NCBI GenBank assembly: GCA_002167215.1
Contig: NHDS01000004.1
Location: 1-59,704, forward strand
Reading direction: 5' to 3'
DNA: 59,704 bases
Source: Pelagibacteraceae bacterium TMED65
Lineage (GTDB): Bacteria > Pseudomonadota > Alphaproteobacteria > TMED127
Shown here: piece by piece, positions 25,556 through 33,568 of the stretch
Layout: each line of letters begins with the position of its first letter
Position numbering within the stretch: the stretch's first letter is position 1
Notes under the pieces: model-generated
What the model saw: only the letters and a program-made list of their open reading frames with translations
The model's database searches: none
What the model was told of the DNA's origin: nothing
Made by a program: the position numbers and the translations under genes

Positions 25556-26744
25556 TAATAATTATATTCTCATAATCTTTAGCGTAGCTTATTAGTCTTT
25601 TTTTTAAATTTTTGTAAGCAAAATTTATATTAGTTTTTTCATTTTTACGATTATGATTTTTCCAGGTTTTCATCATTAATTTTTTAAATTTATTACTGTC
25701 ATTTACATTAAAATATAAACCCCTTTGAGGTTTTTGTTCTTTATGAACATTAATGTTCGATAAAAGAATAGTTTTGCCCATTGACTTAGCTTGTTCAACT
25801 GAGCTACTCCAACCCTCAAATTTAGATGGATTTAGCACTGCCACGGAATGATACATTAATGATAGAACATCTAAATAATTTATTGTACCAAGATACAAAT
25901 AATTTTTCACAAGTTTATTTGTTTTAATAAATCTTTGTAATTTTGAAAAATATCCTGATTGTCTATGATCATCTTTATATCCTGTTGAAATAATACAAAT
26001 TGACTTATCTAATTTGACGATTTTTTTAAGAGTTTCTAAAATAAGTATATGGTTTTTGTGAACCCAATATTGATTAGGAACAAAAAAAAATTTATTAGGT
26101 ATTTTATATTTATAAATTAAATATTTTAAACTTTTAATTTCTTTTTGATCCGGTAAATTAAAAGTAAATCTATTTATTTTGGAATTTACAAATGCTTTAT
26201 TTGATATTTTTTGTATATCTTTTTTTACATCAAAACTACTTAAAAGAATTTTGCTTGAACAATTTCCACAAAAAAAGGTATTTATATTTTTCATAATTCT
26301 ATTTTTTAGAGAAAAATTATTTGGATAATAAATATATTGAAAATCAGGTATCCATGGATAACTTTTAATTTGAGATTTTTTCCCTAATGGTAACAAAGTA
26401 TGTGATAAAGCATATATTTTATTTTTTACCAAATAGCTCTCAATTTTCTTTGATTTACCCAAAAAAAAAATACGAAATTTTTCGATTATTCTCTCAGTAA
26501 GAGACATATGAGAGAATAAATTAGTTTTAAGTATCTTTATTTTTTTACTTTTAAAGTCTGCATTAATTTTAAACCTTTTTTCAAAAATCAAAACGGGCTC
26601 TATTAAAGAATTCTTATTAATTAAAATGGCTTCAATCAAATTTACTATAATATTGTAACCACCAAGCCATTTTTGACTTGCAAAATTTATAGCAAATGCA
26701 ACCTTAAATTTTAAATTTTTTTTTGTACCACTTAGCATAATCAT
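25548..26744 (-). CDS. GT4-family glycosyltransferase
   Basis: A 398-residue GT-B glycosyltransferase. The C-terminal half has the classic pattern FFVPNQYWVHKNHILILETL, then YLGTINYLDVLSLMYHSVAVLNPSKFEGWSSSVEQAKSMGK, where the second E of the E-x7-E motif lies in VEQA. The N-terminal domain (FASQKWLGGYNIIVNLI) carries the acceptor side. It transfers a sugar from a nucleotide donor in the cytoplasm. Sugar and linkage are unknown. It overlaps the preceding epimerase gene by 41 bases; the second Met (position 26738) is an equally likely start. Confidence 0.85.
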   Translation of the reverse strand: MIMLSGTKKNLKFKVAFAINFASQKWLGGYNIIVNLIEAILINKNSLIEPVLIFEKRFKINADFKSKKIKILKTNLFSHMSLTERIIEKFRIFFLGKSKKIESYLVKNKIYALSHTLLPLGKKSQIKSYPWIPDFQYIYYPNNFSLKNRIMKNINTFFCGNCSSKILLSSFDVKKDIQKISNKAFVNSKINRFTFNLPDQKEIKSLKYLIYKYKIPNKFFFVPNQYWVHKNHILILETLKKIVKLDKSICIISTGYKDDHRQSGYFSKLQRFIKTNKLVKNYLYLGTINYLDVLSLMYHSVAVLNPSKFEGWSSSVEQAKSMGKTILLSNINVHKEQKPQRGLYFNVNDSNKFKKLMMKTWKNHNRKNEKTNINFAYKNLKKRLISYAKDYENIIING

Positions 26745-27606
26745 TTAAACCTTCCTCAAATTCTATTTTAGGAGTCCACCCAAATTTTTTAGCGGCTGAT
26801 ATATTTGCCACCATTATTGAAGGGTTAGAGTCAGAAATAGTATTAAATTTTACCTGTAATTTATTATTAAAAAGGTTCTTTAAAATATATATTACATCTT
26901 TAATTTTGTATCCAGTTCCCGATCCACAATTAATTATATTTACGCCTTGAAATTTTTTTTTAACAAATCTTGAAATTAAATTACACATATCAGATACGTG
27001 TAGCCAATCTCTTACTTCATTTCCTGTTCCAAAAAAATTATTGTTATTAGTGCTTAATTTTTTACAAGCATCAAATATAAATTGTCTTTGCAAGCCTCTA
27101 CCAAACAGTGAAGTAGTTCTCGCAATCAAAAGATTAAATTTATATTTCTTTGAGTAAAATTTTAATAAATCCTCACTCATTTTTTTGTTAAAAGCGTAAT
27201 GAGAAGTTGGATCAATTACGAAATTTTCTTTTATTTTCTTTCCATTAATTGTTTTATAAACTGCAATAGTAGATAAAAAAATTACACTCGGTTTTTTTTT
27301 TAGCTTTTTAATAAAATTTAATATTTCAATTGTTGTATTAACATTTTTTTTATAGTCTAACTCTGGTTTTAAGCCAATCACTCTTCCCGCGCAGTGCACA
27401 ATAAAATCTATATTATTAAAATTTTTTAAGAGAGTGTTAGTTGTTACTTTTTTTTTTATCAGTTTTCTAAAAGAGTTTTTATGATTAAAGGACATATTTT
27501 TACTGGAATTTCCTATTCCATATACAATCGAATTCTTTTTTAATTTAACAGCTAATTCTCTCCCTAAAAATCCGTATGCGCCTGTTATAAGAATTTTTTT
27601 TTTCAT
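26704..27606 (-). CDS. NAD-dependent sugar epimerase/dehydratase
   Basis: A 300-residue extended SDR: ILITGAYGFLGRELAVKL (5-22), FIVHCAGRVIG, FLSTIAVY with the catalytic serine, and Tyr-x3-Lys in HYAFNKKMSEDLL, then ARTTSLFGRG. It is shorter than the epimerase at 23427 and clearly distinct from it. It probably interconverts or dehydrates a nucleotide sugar used by the glycosyltransferase it overlaps. First gene of the minus operon; the perfect inverted repeat (copy 4) lies 106 bases upstream in the divergent promoter region. Confidence 0.87.
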   Translation of the reverse strand: MKKKILITGAYGFLGRELAVKLKKNSIVYGIGNSSKNMSFNHKNSFRKLIKKKVTTNTLLKNFNNIDFIVHCAGRVIGLKPELDYKKNVNTTIEILNFIKKLKKKPSVIFLSTIAVYKTINGKKIKENFVIDPTSHYAFNKKMSEDLLKFYSKKYKFNLLIARTTSLFGRGLQRQFIFDACKKLSTNNNNFFGTGNEVRDWLHVSDMCNLISRFVKKKFQGVNIINCGSGTGYKIKDVIYILKNLFNNKLQVKFNTISDSNPSIMVANISAAKKFGWTPKIEFEEGLNDYAKWYKKKFKI

Positions 27607-27685
27607 TAATTTTTTATATATTTCAATTAAAGTATTTAATCAAATTTTTATAAAATCTTTATAATATAAACATTTAATCTATTCC

Positions 27686-27713
27686 TTGAAAAGAGTTTTA
27701 AAATCTATATATT
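27686..27713 (+). promoter_or_regulatory. Candidate promoter of the pepM operon
   Basis: TTGAAA (27686-27691) and TATATT (27708-27713) with a 16-base spacer form a plausible sigma-70 promoter. The perfect inverted repeat 27712-27730 begins at the end of the -10 box and covers the expected start site, as at 6415. The matching geometry at two operons raises confidence in both. Confidence 0.45.
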
Positions 27714-27730
27714 GTTCAATAATTGAACAA
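27712..27730. promoter_or_regulatory. Candidate operator, inverted repeat copy 4 (perfect dyad)
   Basis: TTGTTCAATAATTGAACAA is a perfect 9+1+9 inverted repeat in the 153-base region between divergent operons (starts at 27606 and 27760). It is the best copy of the motif and defines the consensus used for the other three sites. Confidence 0.8.
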
Positions 27731-27759
27731 ATTTCATTTAATTAGCAAATTATTCAAAA

Positions 27760-28557
27760 ATGAAAAAAAAATCTGTAACATGTATTATTCAAGCACGAGT
27801 TTCGAGTACAAGACTCCCTGGAAAAGTTCTATTATATGGATATAACAAACCTCTGTTATTGCACCTAATTGAAAGGTTAAAAAAAGCAAAATTTATTAAG
27901 AAAATTATCATTGCTACAACTATTAATAAAGAAGATGATTTAATTGTTGATTTATGTAAAAAAAATAAAATAAAATTTTTTAGAGGAAGTCCATCAAATT
28001 TATTAGATCGGTACTATAAGTGCTCAAGGAAATTTAATGCTAAAGACATTTTAAGAATTACATCCGATTGTCCATTAATGGATTATGAGTTAGTGGACAA
28101 AATAATCAAAAAATATTTCATATTAAAAAGTGATTTTATAAGCAATGTTCATCCGCCTACTTTCCCTGATGGATTTGATGTAGAAATATTTAATTTTAAA
28201 ACTTTGAGAAAAACTTTTTTAAAAGCAAAAAAAGATTATGAAAAAGAACATGTTACCCCTTATATGTGGGATAACAATAAGGAATTTAAGGTTGATAATT
28301 ATGTAAATGAAAAAGGAAACTTTTATAGTAAATTTAGGTTAACACTTGACTACAATGAAGACTATTTCGTAATTTCTAAAATATTTAATTCATTATATAA
28401 AAAAAATAAATACTTTAAAATCGAGGAAATTATTAATTTTTTAAAAAAAAATAGACAAATATTAATTAACCAAAAATTAATAAAAGTAAATTGGTACAGA
28501 CATCATATAAACGAGCTTAAAACAATTAAAAAGATTGATACAAAAAAATATAATTGA
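27760..28557 (+). CDS. SpsF-like cytidylyltransferase-family protein
   Basis: A 265-residue nucleotidyltransferase of the SpsF/CMP-acylneuraminate cytidylyltransferase-related group. Residues 7-21 read CIIQARVSSTRLPGK, the nucleotide-binding loop. IIIATTINKEDDLIV, FRGSPSNLLDRYY, RITSDCPLMDYELVD and the later DGFDVEIF and KEHVTPYMW are all typical. It would couple a sugar acid or phosphonate to CMP. No standard NeuA is visible in the window, so it may activate a nonulosonate. Its position directly before pepM makes a phosphonate substrate equally possible. First gene of the pepM operon, behind operator copy 4. Confidence 0.85.
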   Translation: MKKKSVTCIIQARVSSTRLPGKVLLYGYNKPLLLHLIERLKKAKFIKKIIIATTINKEDDLIVDLCKKNKIKFFRGSPSNLLDRYYKCSRKFNAKDILRITSDCPLMDYELVDKIIKKYFILKSDFISNVHPPTFPDGFDVEIFNFKTLRKTFLKAKKDYEKEHVTPYMWDNNKEFKVDNYVNEKGNFYSKFRLTLDYNEDYFVISKIFNSLYKKNKYFKIEEIINFLKKNRQILINQKLIKVNWYRHHINELKTIKKIDTKKYN

Positions 28558-28594
28558 TCTGTGAAATTTAAAAATAAAAGTTATAAATAAAATA

Positions 28595-29899
28595 ATGAAA
28601 AAAAGAAAAAAAGTTTACGTTGGATTGTCTGCAGATATTTTACACGAAGGACATATCAATATTTTAAAAATTGCTAATTCTTATGGTGATGTAATAGTTG
28701 GTTTACTTACTGACAAAGCAATATCTTCTTACAAAAATATTCCCTATCTTGACTATAATAGAAGAAAAATAGTTGTGCAAAATATTAAATATGTGAAAAA
28801 AGTTATTGCTCAAAAAACTTTAGATTATGTTGAAAATTTAAATTTAATTAAGCCAGACTTTGTTGTTCATGGAGATGATTGGAAAAAAGGTGTTCAAAAA
28901 AAAACAAGATTGAGAGTCATAAAGACATTAAGAAAATGGTCAGGGAAATTAATTGAACCAAAATATACAAAAAATATCTCATCTACTATTATAAAAAATA
29001 GATTTTCAAAATCCAAAAACTTTCCTCAAAATAGAACATCATTATTAAAAAGATTAATTGAGTCAAAAGACATAGTCAGAATTCTAGAATCTCATAACTC
29101 CCTGACTGGGTTAATTATTGACAATATAAAAGTAGAAAAGAAAAATTCTATTATTCAATTCGATGGAATGTGGTCCTCAAGTTTGACAGACTCCGCAACA
29201 AAGGGTAAACCAGATAATTCCTCTTTAGATTTTTCATCAAGGATTTCCTCGTTAAATGACATGATGGATGTTACCTCCAAATTACTTATTTTCGATGGTG
29301 ATAATGGTGGAGAACTGGAACATTTACCATTTCTAGTTAGATCTTTGGAAAGAGCAGGTGTCTCAGCATTGATAATTGAAGATAAAATAGGTTTAAAAAA
29401 AAATTCACTTTTTAAGGATCAGTCAGGAGCGAAACAAGATAAACCAAATAGTTTTGCAAAAAAAATTAAACAAGTTTGCAAATCTAGGAAATCAAACGAT
29501 TTTATGATTATTGCTAGAATAGAAAGTTTCATTTTGGGTAAAAACATTAATGATGCCATTAAAAGAGCAGAAATTTATTCTAAAGCAGGTGCAGACGCTA
29601 TATTAATTCACAGTAAAAGTAACACAACTAAAGAAATTTTTTCATTTGCAAAAAAATTTAAAAAGAGCAAACATTTTAAACCTTTAGTTTCTGTACCATC
29701 TACATATTCAAAGGTTCGTGAGGGAGAACTAATAAATAATGGATTTAAGATTGTAATTTATGCTAACCATCTATTAAGAGCTGCATACCCATCAATGGAG
29801 CAAGCTGCAAAAGCTATTTTAATGTATGGAAGATCATTCGAAATCGAAAAAAAAATAATTCCTATTAATAAAATAATTAATTTAATCAAAAATAATTAA
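28595..29899 (+). CDS. pepM: Phosphoenolpyruvate mutase with N-terminal cytidylyltransferase domain
   Basis: A 434-residue two-domain protein. Residues 1-140 form a TagD-type cytidylyltransferase with HEGH at 17-20 (the HxGH motif) and NISSTII at 127-133. From about 145 the PEP mutase barrel begins: FDGMWSSSLTDS (189-200), the metal segment DGDNGG (234-239), and the mutase signature EDKIGLKKNS (262-271), which separates PEP mutases from isocitrate-lyase relatives. It converts PEP into phosphonopyruvate, the entry step to nearly all natural phosphonates. The fused domain predicts later CMP activation of the phosphonate. Phosphonopyruvate decarboxylase and the reductase are encoded at 2480-4681. 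The downstream capsule-type gene follows by 8 bases. Confidence 0.94.
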   Translation: MKKRKKVYVGLSADILHEGHINILKIANSYGDVIVGLLTDKAISSYKNIPYLDYNRRKIVVQNIKYVKKVIAQKTLDYVENLNLIKPDFVVHGDDWKKGVQKKTRLRVIKTLRKWSGKLIEPKYTKNISSTIIKNRFSKSKNFPQNRTSLLKRLIESKDIVRILESHNSLTGLIIDNIKVEKKNSIIQFDGMWSSSLTDSATKGKPDNSSLDFSSRISSLNDMMDVTSKLLIFDGDNGGELEHLPFLVRSLERAGVSALIIEDKIGLKKNSLFKDQSGAKQDKPNSFAKKIKQVCKSRKSNDFMIIARIESFILGKNINDAIKRAEIYSKAGADAILIHSKSNTTKEIFSFAKKFKKSKHFKPLVSVPSTYSKVREGELINNGFKIVIYANHLLRAAYPSMEQAAKAILMYGRSFEIEKKIIPINKIINLIKNN

Positions 29900-29907
29900 A
29901 TTTATTA

Positions 29908-31662
29908 ATGAAATTGATGACAAATTTTTCTTTATATATAAAGTTTTTCATTTATGAAATTTATTATTTCTTTAAAATTTCAAAGTACATCAAAATGGTC
30001 CAAGATTATGGATTAAAAAATTTACTAAAAAAATTATTATTCAATTCAATTATAGAACCAAAAAATTCTCACGTTATGCAATATTTAAAAGAGAATAAAA
30101 TCCAATGGGATAAGATAAATTTAAGTGGTAAAAAAAAAAGCATAATGATTACTGGCTTTGTTCATCTACCTATTTATTACATGATGAGCTCATTAATTGG
30201 GAAACTCTTACAAGAAAAATTTAAATCTGATATAGTATGCATTTTAGAGGAAGGTGATTATTACGGTGAGTCAATTTATAGAAGCTTTAATATAAAAAAT
30301 TTCGTATATTTAAAACATGGTAGTTTTTTCAATCGTCTCCTAAAGTTTAAAAAATCAATCAAAATTTTATCAAAAATGAGAAATATTGATGAATTTTTAA
30401 ATTATAGAGTCGGATCAGTATATTTTGGAAAAATAGTTTATGATCATTTTTTAAGACACACTGGAAATTGTTCAACAGATACTTTTGACTTTAAGATACA
30501 TTATCTATTTTCAAAAGCTTTAGATTTAGATGATAGTTTTAAAAAAATTATAAAAGATAACAATTTTAAATATTGTGTTCAGTCTGAACAACAATTTATA
30601 CCAGGTGCAATTGCATATCAAAATTGTTTAGAAAAAAAAATTAAGATTTTTTCAAGAAATAAAGGACCTAATTTGGTTACAATCACAAAGTTTTCTAATG
30701 AAAATGAAATTTTTACACCTGTAGATAAAATTGATTATAAATTCTTTTATAAATTTTTTAGAAAATATAAAAAAAAAGCATCATTATTAGGTGCTAAAAT
30801 AATTCAAAACAGAATAAATGGAAAAGATAATTTTAGTCAAAAAGCTTGGGGTATTAAAAATACTTACAGGAATTCAATTAGCTTTAAAGGTTTAAAAAAA
30901 ATATACAAATGGAAAAACAACAATCCTGTTGTTTGTATTTTTAGCCACTTATTTGTAGATGGAAATTTTTCTGAAGGTAGAAGGCTTTTTAAAGATAATT
31001 TGACATGGCTTAAATCAACTTTGGAAATTATTAAAGATTATAATCATATAAATTGGATAATTAAGCCTCATCCTCTAGAGCACGAGTATCCCAAAACCTC
31101 AACAACAACTGTACAAGAAGTTTTGAGGTATGAAAAAAAATATAATCATATCCGTTTATTCGATAACAGACTTTCAAATCGAGAACTCAGTAAAAATATA
31201 ATTTCAACAGTCTCTTCGCATGGCACAGTTTCTTTGGAATATGCTTGTCTTGGTATACCCTCGATAGTTTGTGGTAATACTAAATATAGCAAACTCGGCT
31301 TTTTAAATGATGCAAAAACAATTAACCAGTATAAAAAAATGCTCAATAATGTCGATAAATTAAAACCATTAAATAAAAAACAAATTATGAAAGCAAATGT
31401 ATGGGTTTATATAGGGGGTAAGCTGGTATTAGTGGACAATGAACTTATTCCTAATAATGTTACTAACCAGGCAAAATTGCCTTATTATGCAAAAAAAGAT
31501 TTTTGGCTAGCAGCTATCAAAAAACAAAAAAGATTTAATTTTGAAAAAAGCTATTTCAAAAAAATGTTTTTTGAACAATTGAGTCACAATCGAGTAAATA
31601 TAATTAATTACAAGTTTATTGAAAAAGATTTTAAAACAAAATCTAAATTTAATTCTTTTTAA
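29908..31662 (+). CDS. Capsule/CDP-glycerol-type GT-B transferase, phosphonate-linked
   Basis: A 584-residue protein with a GT-B appearance. The C-terminal domain contains INWIIKPHPLEHEYP and IISTVSSHGTVSLEYACLGIPSIVCG, the HP and SSHGT/E patterns shared by capsule (KpsC/KpsS-like) and CDP-glycerol-type transferases. The N-terminal region (FVHLPIYYMMSSLIGKLL) would be the acceptor domain. The first ~35 residues are hydrophobic and may bind membrane. As the gene immediately after pepM in the same operon, it may add the phosphonate or the sugar that carries it. Fold class is reasonably clear; donor and acceptor are inferred. It overlaps the convergent methyltransferase gene by 14 bases. Confidence 0.7.
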   Translation: MKLMTNFSLYIKFFIYEIYYFFKISKYIKMVQDYGLKNLLKKLLFNSIIEPKNSHVMQYLKENKIQWDKINLSGKKKSIMITGFVHLPIYYMMSSLIGKLLQEKFKSDIVCILEEGDYYGESIYRSFNIKNFVYLKHGSFFNRLLKFKKSIKILSKMRNIDEFLNYRVGSVYFGKIVYDHFLRHTGNCSTDTFDFKIHYLFSKALDLDDSFKKIIKDNNFKYCVQSEQQFIPGAIAYQNCLEKKIKIFSRNKGPNLVTITKFSNENEIFTPVDKIDYKFFYKFFRKYKKKASLLGAKIIQNRINGKDNFSQKAWGIKNTYRNSISFKGLKKIYKWKNNNPVVCIFSHLFVDGNFSEGRRLFKDNLTWLKSTLEIIKDYNHINWIIKPHPLEHEYPKTSTTTVQEVLRYEKKYNHIRLFDNRLSNRELSKNIISTVSSHGTVSLEYACLGIPSIVCGNTKYSKLGFLNDAKTINQYKKMLNNVDKLKPLNKKQIMKANVWVYIGGKLVLVDNELIPNNVTNQAKLPYYAKKDFWLAAIKKQKRFNFEKSYFKKMFFEQLSHNRVNIINYKFIEKDFKTKSKFNSF

Positions 31663-32329
31663 ATAAAAGGAAACGATTTATTGTCAATTTTGAGGAGTCA
31701 CTTTTAGAAACAGTATTTGTATCGAAAATAGAAGATATTAATTTGTATCTTTTTTTATTTATATTTATTATTTCATTTATATCTTTATCTTTTAAAAAAA
31801 TTATAGGATTTTCTTCCTCAAAAAAATAACTTTTATTATAATTTTTTTTTGAAATTACATAATCAAAAATATTCTTATTTTTTTTCTTTAGAAGTTGAAT
31901 TTGTGGATAATGAATTAAAAAAAAACCATTTTTTTTCAAATATTTGTGACAATTACTAAAGTAGTCAAGTTGTTTCAATTTTGTCAAATAATTAAAAGTA
32001 TCTAGACTAAAAATTAAATCAAATTTTTTTTCTAACTTAGGAAAAGATACATTTAAATCACAATAATAGAAATTCTCTCTTTTTTGTTTAGAAAATTTTA
32101 TAATTTTTTTTATTTTTTCTTTTCTTAATTCAATCCCATAAATATTTGCACCTCTTTTTTGAAATTCTAACAAGTTTTGACCCTCTCCAAAACCAACATC
32201 TAAAATATTTGTTTTTTTAAATTTAAAATTATTATTTTTTAAAAGCCTAAATAATGTAAAGCTTGCACACATATCAAGGTTTTCAGTTTCTAACTTATTC
32301 CAATAATTTTTAACTTCTTTTAATAACAT
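31649..32329 (-). CDS. Class I SAM-dependent methyltransferase
   Basis: A 226-residue methyltransferase: NILDVGFGEGQNLLEFQKRG (residues 41-60) is motif I, IYGIELRKEKI ends strand 2, and FDLIFSLDTFNYL is the strand-4 region. A C-terminal sheet (YKLISSIFDTN and later) completes the fold. The acceptor is unknown. It is alone on its strand, 51 bases from the divergent deacetylase gene, with its 3' end overlapping the pepM operon. Confidence 0.85.
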   Translation of the reverse strand: MLLKEVKNYWNKLETENLDMCASFTLFRLLKNNNFKFKKTNILDVGFGEGQNLLEFQKRGANIYGIELRKEKIKKIIKFSKQKRENFYYCDLNVSFPKLEKKFDLIFSLDTFNYLTKLKQLDYFSNCHKYLKKNGFFLIHYPQIQLLKKKNKNIFDYVISKKNYNKSYFFEEENPIIFLKDKDINEIININKKRYKLISSIFDTNTVSKSDSSKLTINRFLLFKKN

Positions 32330-32380
32330 TTTGTTAGTTTTATTTTGAGTTTGTTATATATATATTAAAATAATTTTATC

Positions 32381-33328
32381 ATGAATATTAATACTTTAAA
32401 AAATAAGATTTCTGGAGTTACTTATCATTACGTAAGAGAATTTAAAAGCAATAAATTTAAAAATATTAATTATTTAGAACTTAAGAAATTTAAAGATCAA
32501 ATTAATTATTTGAAAAAAAATTTTAATGTTATCAAGTTGGAAGATATTCTAGAACTAAACAATGATAAAAAGAAATATAAAAAACCATTTGCATTTTTAA
32601 CATTTGATGATGGTTATTACGATCACTACAAGTATGTTTTGCCTGTATTGGATAAATTCAAATTGCAGGGATTGTTTTTTCCACCAGTAAAAATTTTTGA
32701 AAAAGAATTTATATTAGATGTTAACAAAATTCAGTTTGTAATTGCATCAGTAAAAAATAAAAGGAAATTATTATCAGAAATTGAGAACTTTTGCTTTAAA
32801 AGATTTCAAATTGATCTAAAAAAAATCAATTTTTCCAATTTTAAAATGAATGACAGATACGACACTGAAGAATTATCTTTTATTAAAAAACTTTTACAAT
32901 TTATTTTACCAAAAAAAGTACGTTATATAACAAATGACTATTTATTTAAAAAATATGTTACGAAAGATTATGAAGAATTCAGAAAAAAATTATATTTGAA
33001 TGAAGACAATATAAATGAAATGATTAATTTTGGAATGCATTTTGGTTCACATAGTACCAATCATGAATGGATGCAATATTTAAATAAAGATGATCAAGAA
33101 AAAGAGATTTCTAAATCAATTAATTTTTTATCAAAAAAATTTAAATTAAACAAAGATTATTACTCATTTTGCTATCCATATGGTTCGTATAACAAAAATA
33201 CCATAAGAATTTTAAAAAAATATAAATTTAAAATAGGATTTACAACTAAACCATATGCATTTGAAAGAAATAAAAAAAATGACTTATACTCTTTTCCTAG
33301 ATTTGACACTAATGACTTTAGGCAATAA
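32381..33328 (+). CDS. Polysaccharide deacetylase (NodB-type)
   Basis: A 315-residue carbohydrate esterase 4 protein. Motif 1 is LTFDDGYYDH (73-82), with Asp76 as base and Asp77 as metal ligand. Motif 2 is SHSTNH near residue 225 with the two metal histidines. Motif 3 is FCYPYGSYN. Such enzymes remove N-acetyl groups from GlcNAc-type sugars, leaving a free amine. No signal peptide is evident, so it may act on a cytoplasmic lipid-linked sugar. The neighbouring carrier-protein and N-acyltransferase genes could then re-acylate that amine with another acid, which is an inference from position. It overlaps the carrier-protein gene by 45 bases at the 3' end. Confidence 0.9.
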   Translation: MNINTLKNKISGVTYHYVREFKSNKFKNINYLELKKFKDQINYLKKNFNVIKLEDILELNNDKKKYKKPFAFLTFDDGYYDHYKYVLPVLDKFKLQGLFFPPVKIFEKEFILDVNKIQFVIASVKNKRKLLSEIENFCFKRFQIDLKKINFSNFKMNDRYDTEELSFIKKLLQFILPKKVRYITNDYLFKKYVTKDYEEFRKKLYLNEDNINEMINFGMHFGSHSTNHEWMQYLNKDDQEKEISKSINFLSKKFKLNKDYYSFCYPYGSYNKNTIRILKKYKFKIGFTTKPYAFERNKKNDLYSFPRFDTNDFRQ

Positions 33329-33568
33329 TTTTTTTTTTAGATAATTAATTCCATTTTGAAAACTTTGAAAATATTTTTCGTTTTTTGAGTTAATTTTAAT
33401 TTTAAATTCATTTTCGATAGATGTTAGAATTTTCACATGTTTCATACTATCCCAGTTTTTAAAAATATTCATTTTAATATCTTTTTTTTTAGCTATTAAG
33501 TTTTTTTTTAAGTTGTCGTTAATTTTAAATTCCTTTTTAAAAATTTTGAGTAATTTTTTTTCAATCAT
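33284..33568 (-). CDS. Acyl/peptidyl carrier protein
   Basis: A 94-residue carrier-like protein. Ser41 in NWDSMKHV fits the phosphopantetheine attachment motif (D-S-hydrophobic), preceded by an amphipathic helix 1 and followed by helix 2 (KILTSIENEFKIKI). The C-terminal ~18 residues extend beyond the usual end. The gene overlaps the adenylation gene by 8 bases, and the pair resembles DltA/DltC-type activation and loading of an amino or hydroxy acid. Confidence 0.8.
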   Translation of the reverse strand: MIEKKLLKIFKKEFKINDNLKKNLIAKKKDIKMNIFKNWDSMKHVKILTSIENEFKIKINSKNEKYFQSFQNGINYLKKKLLPKVISVKSRKRV

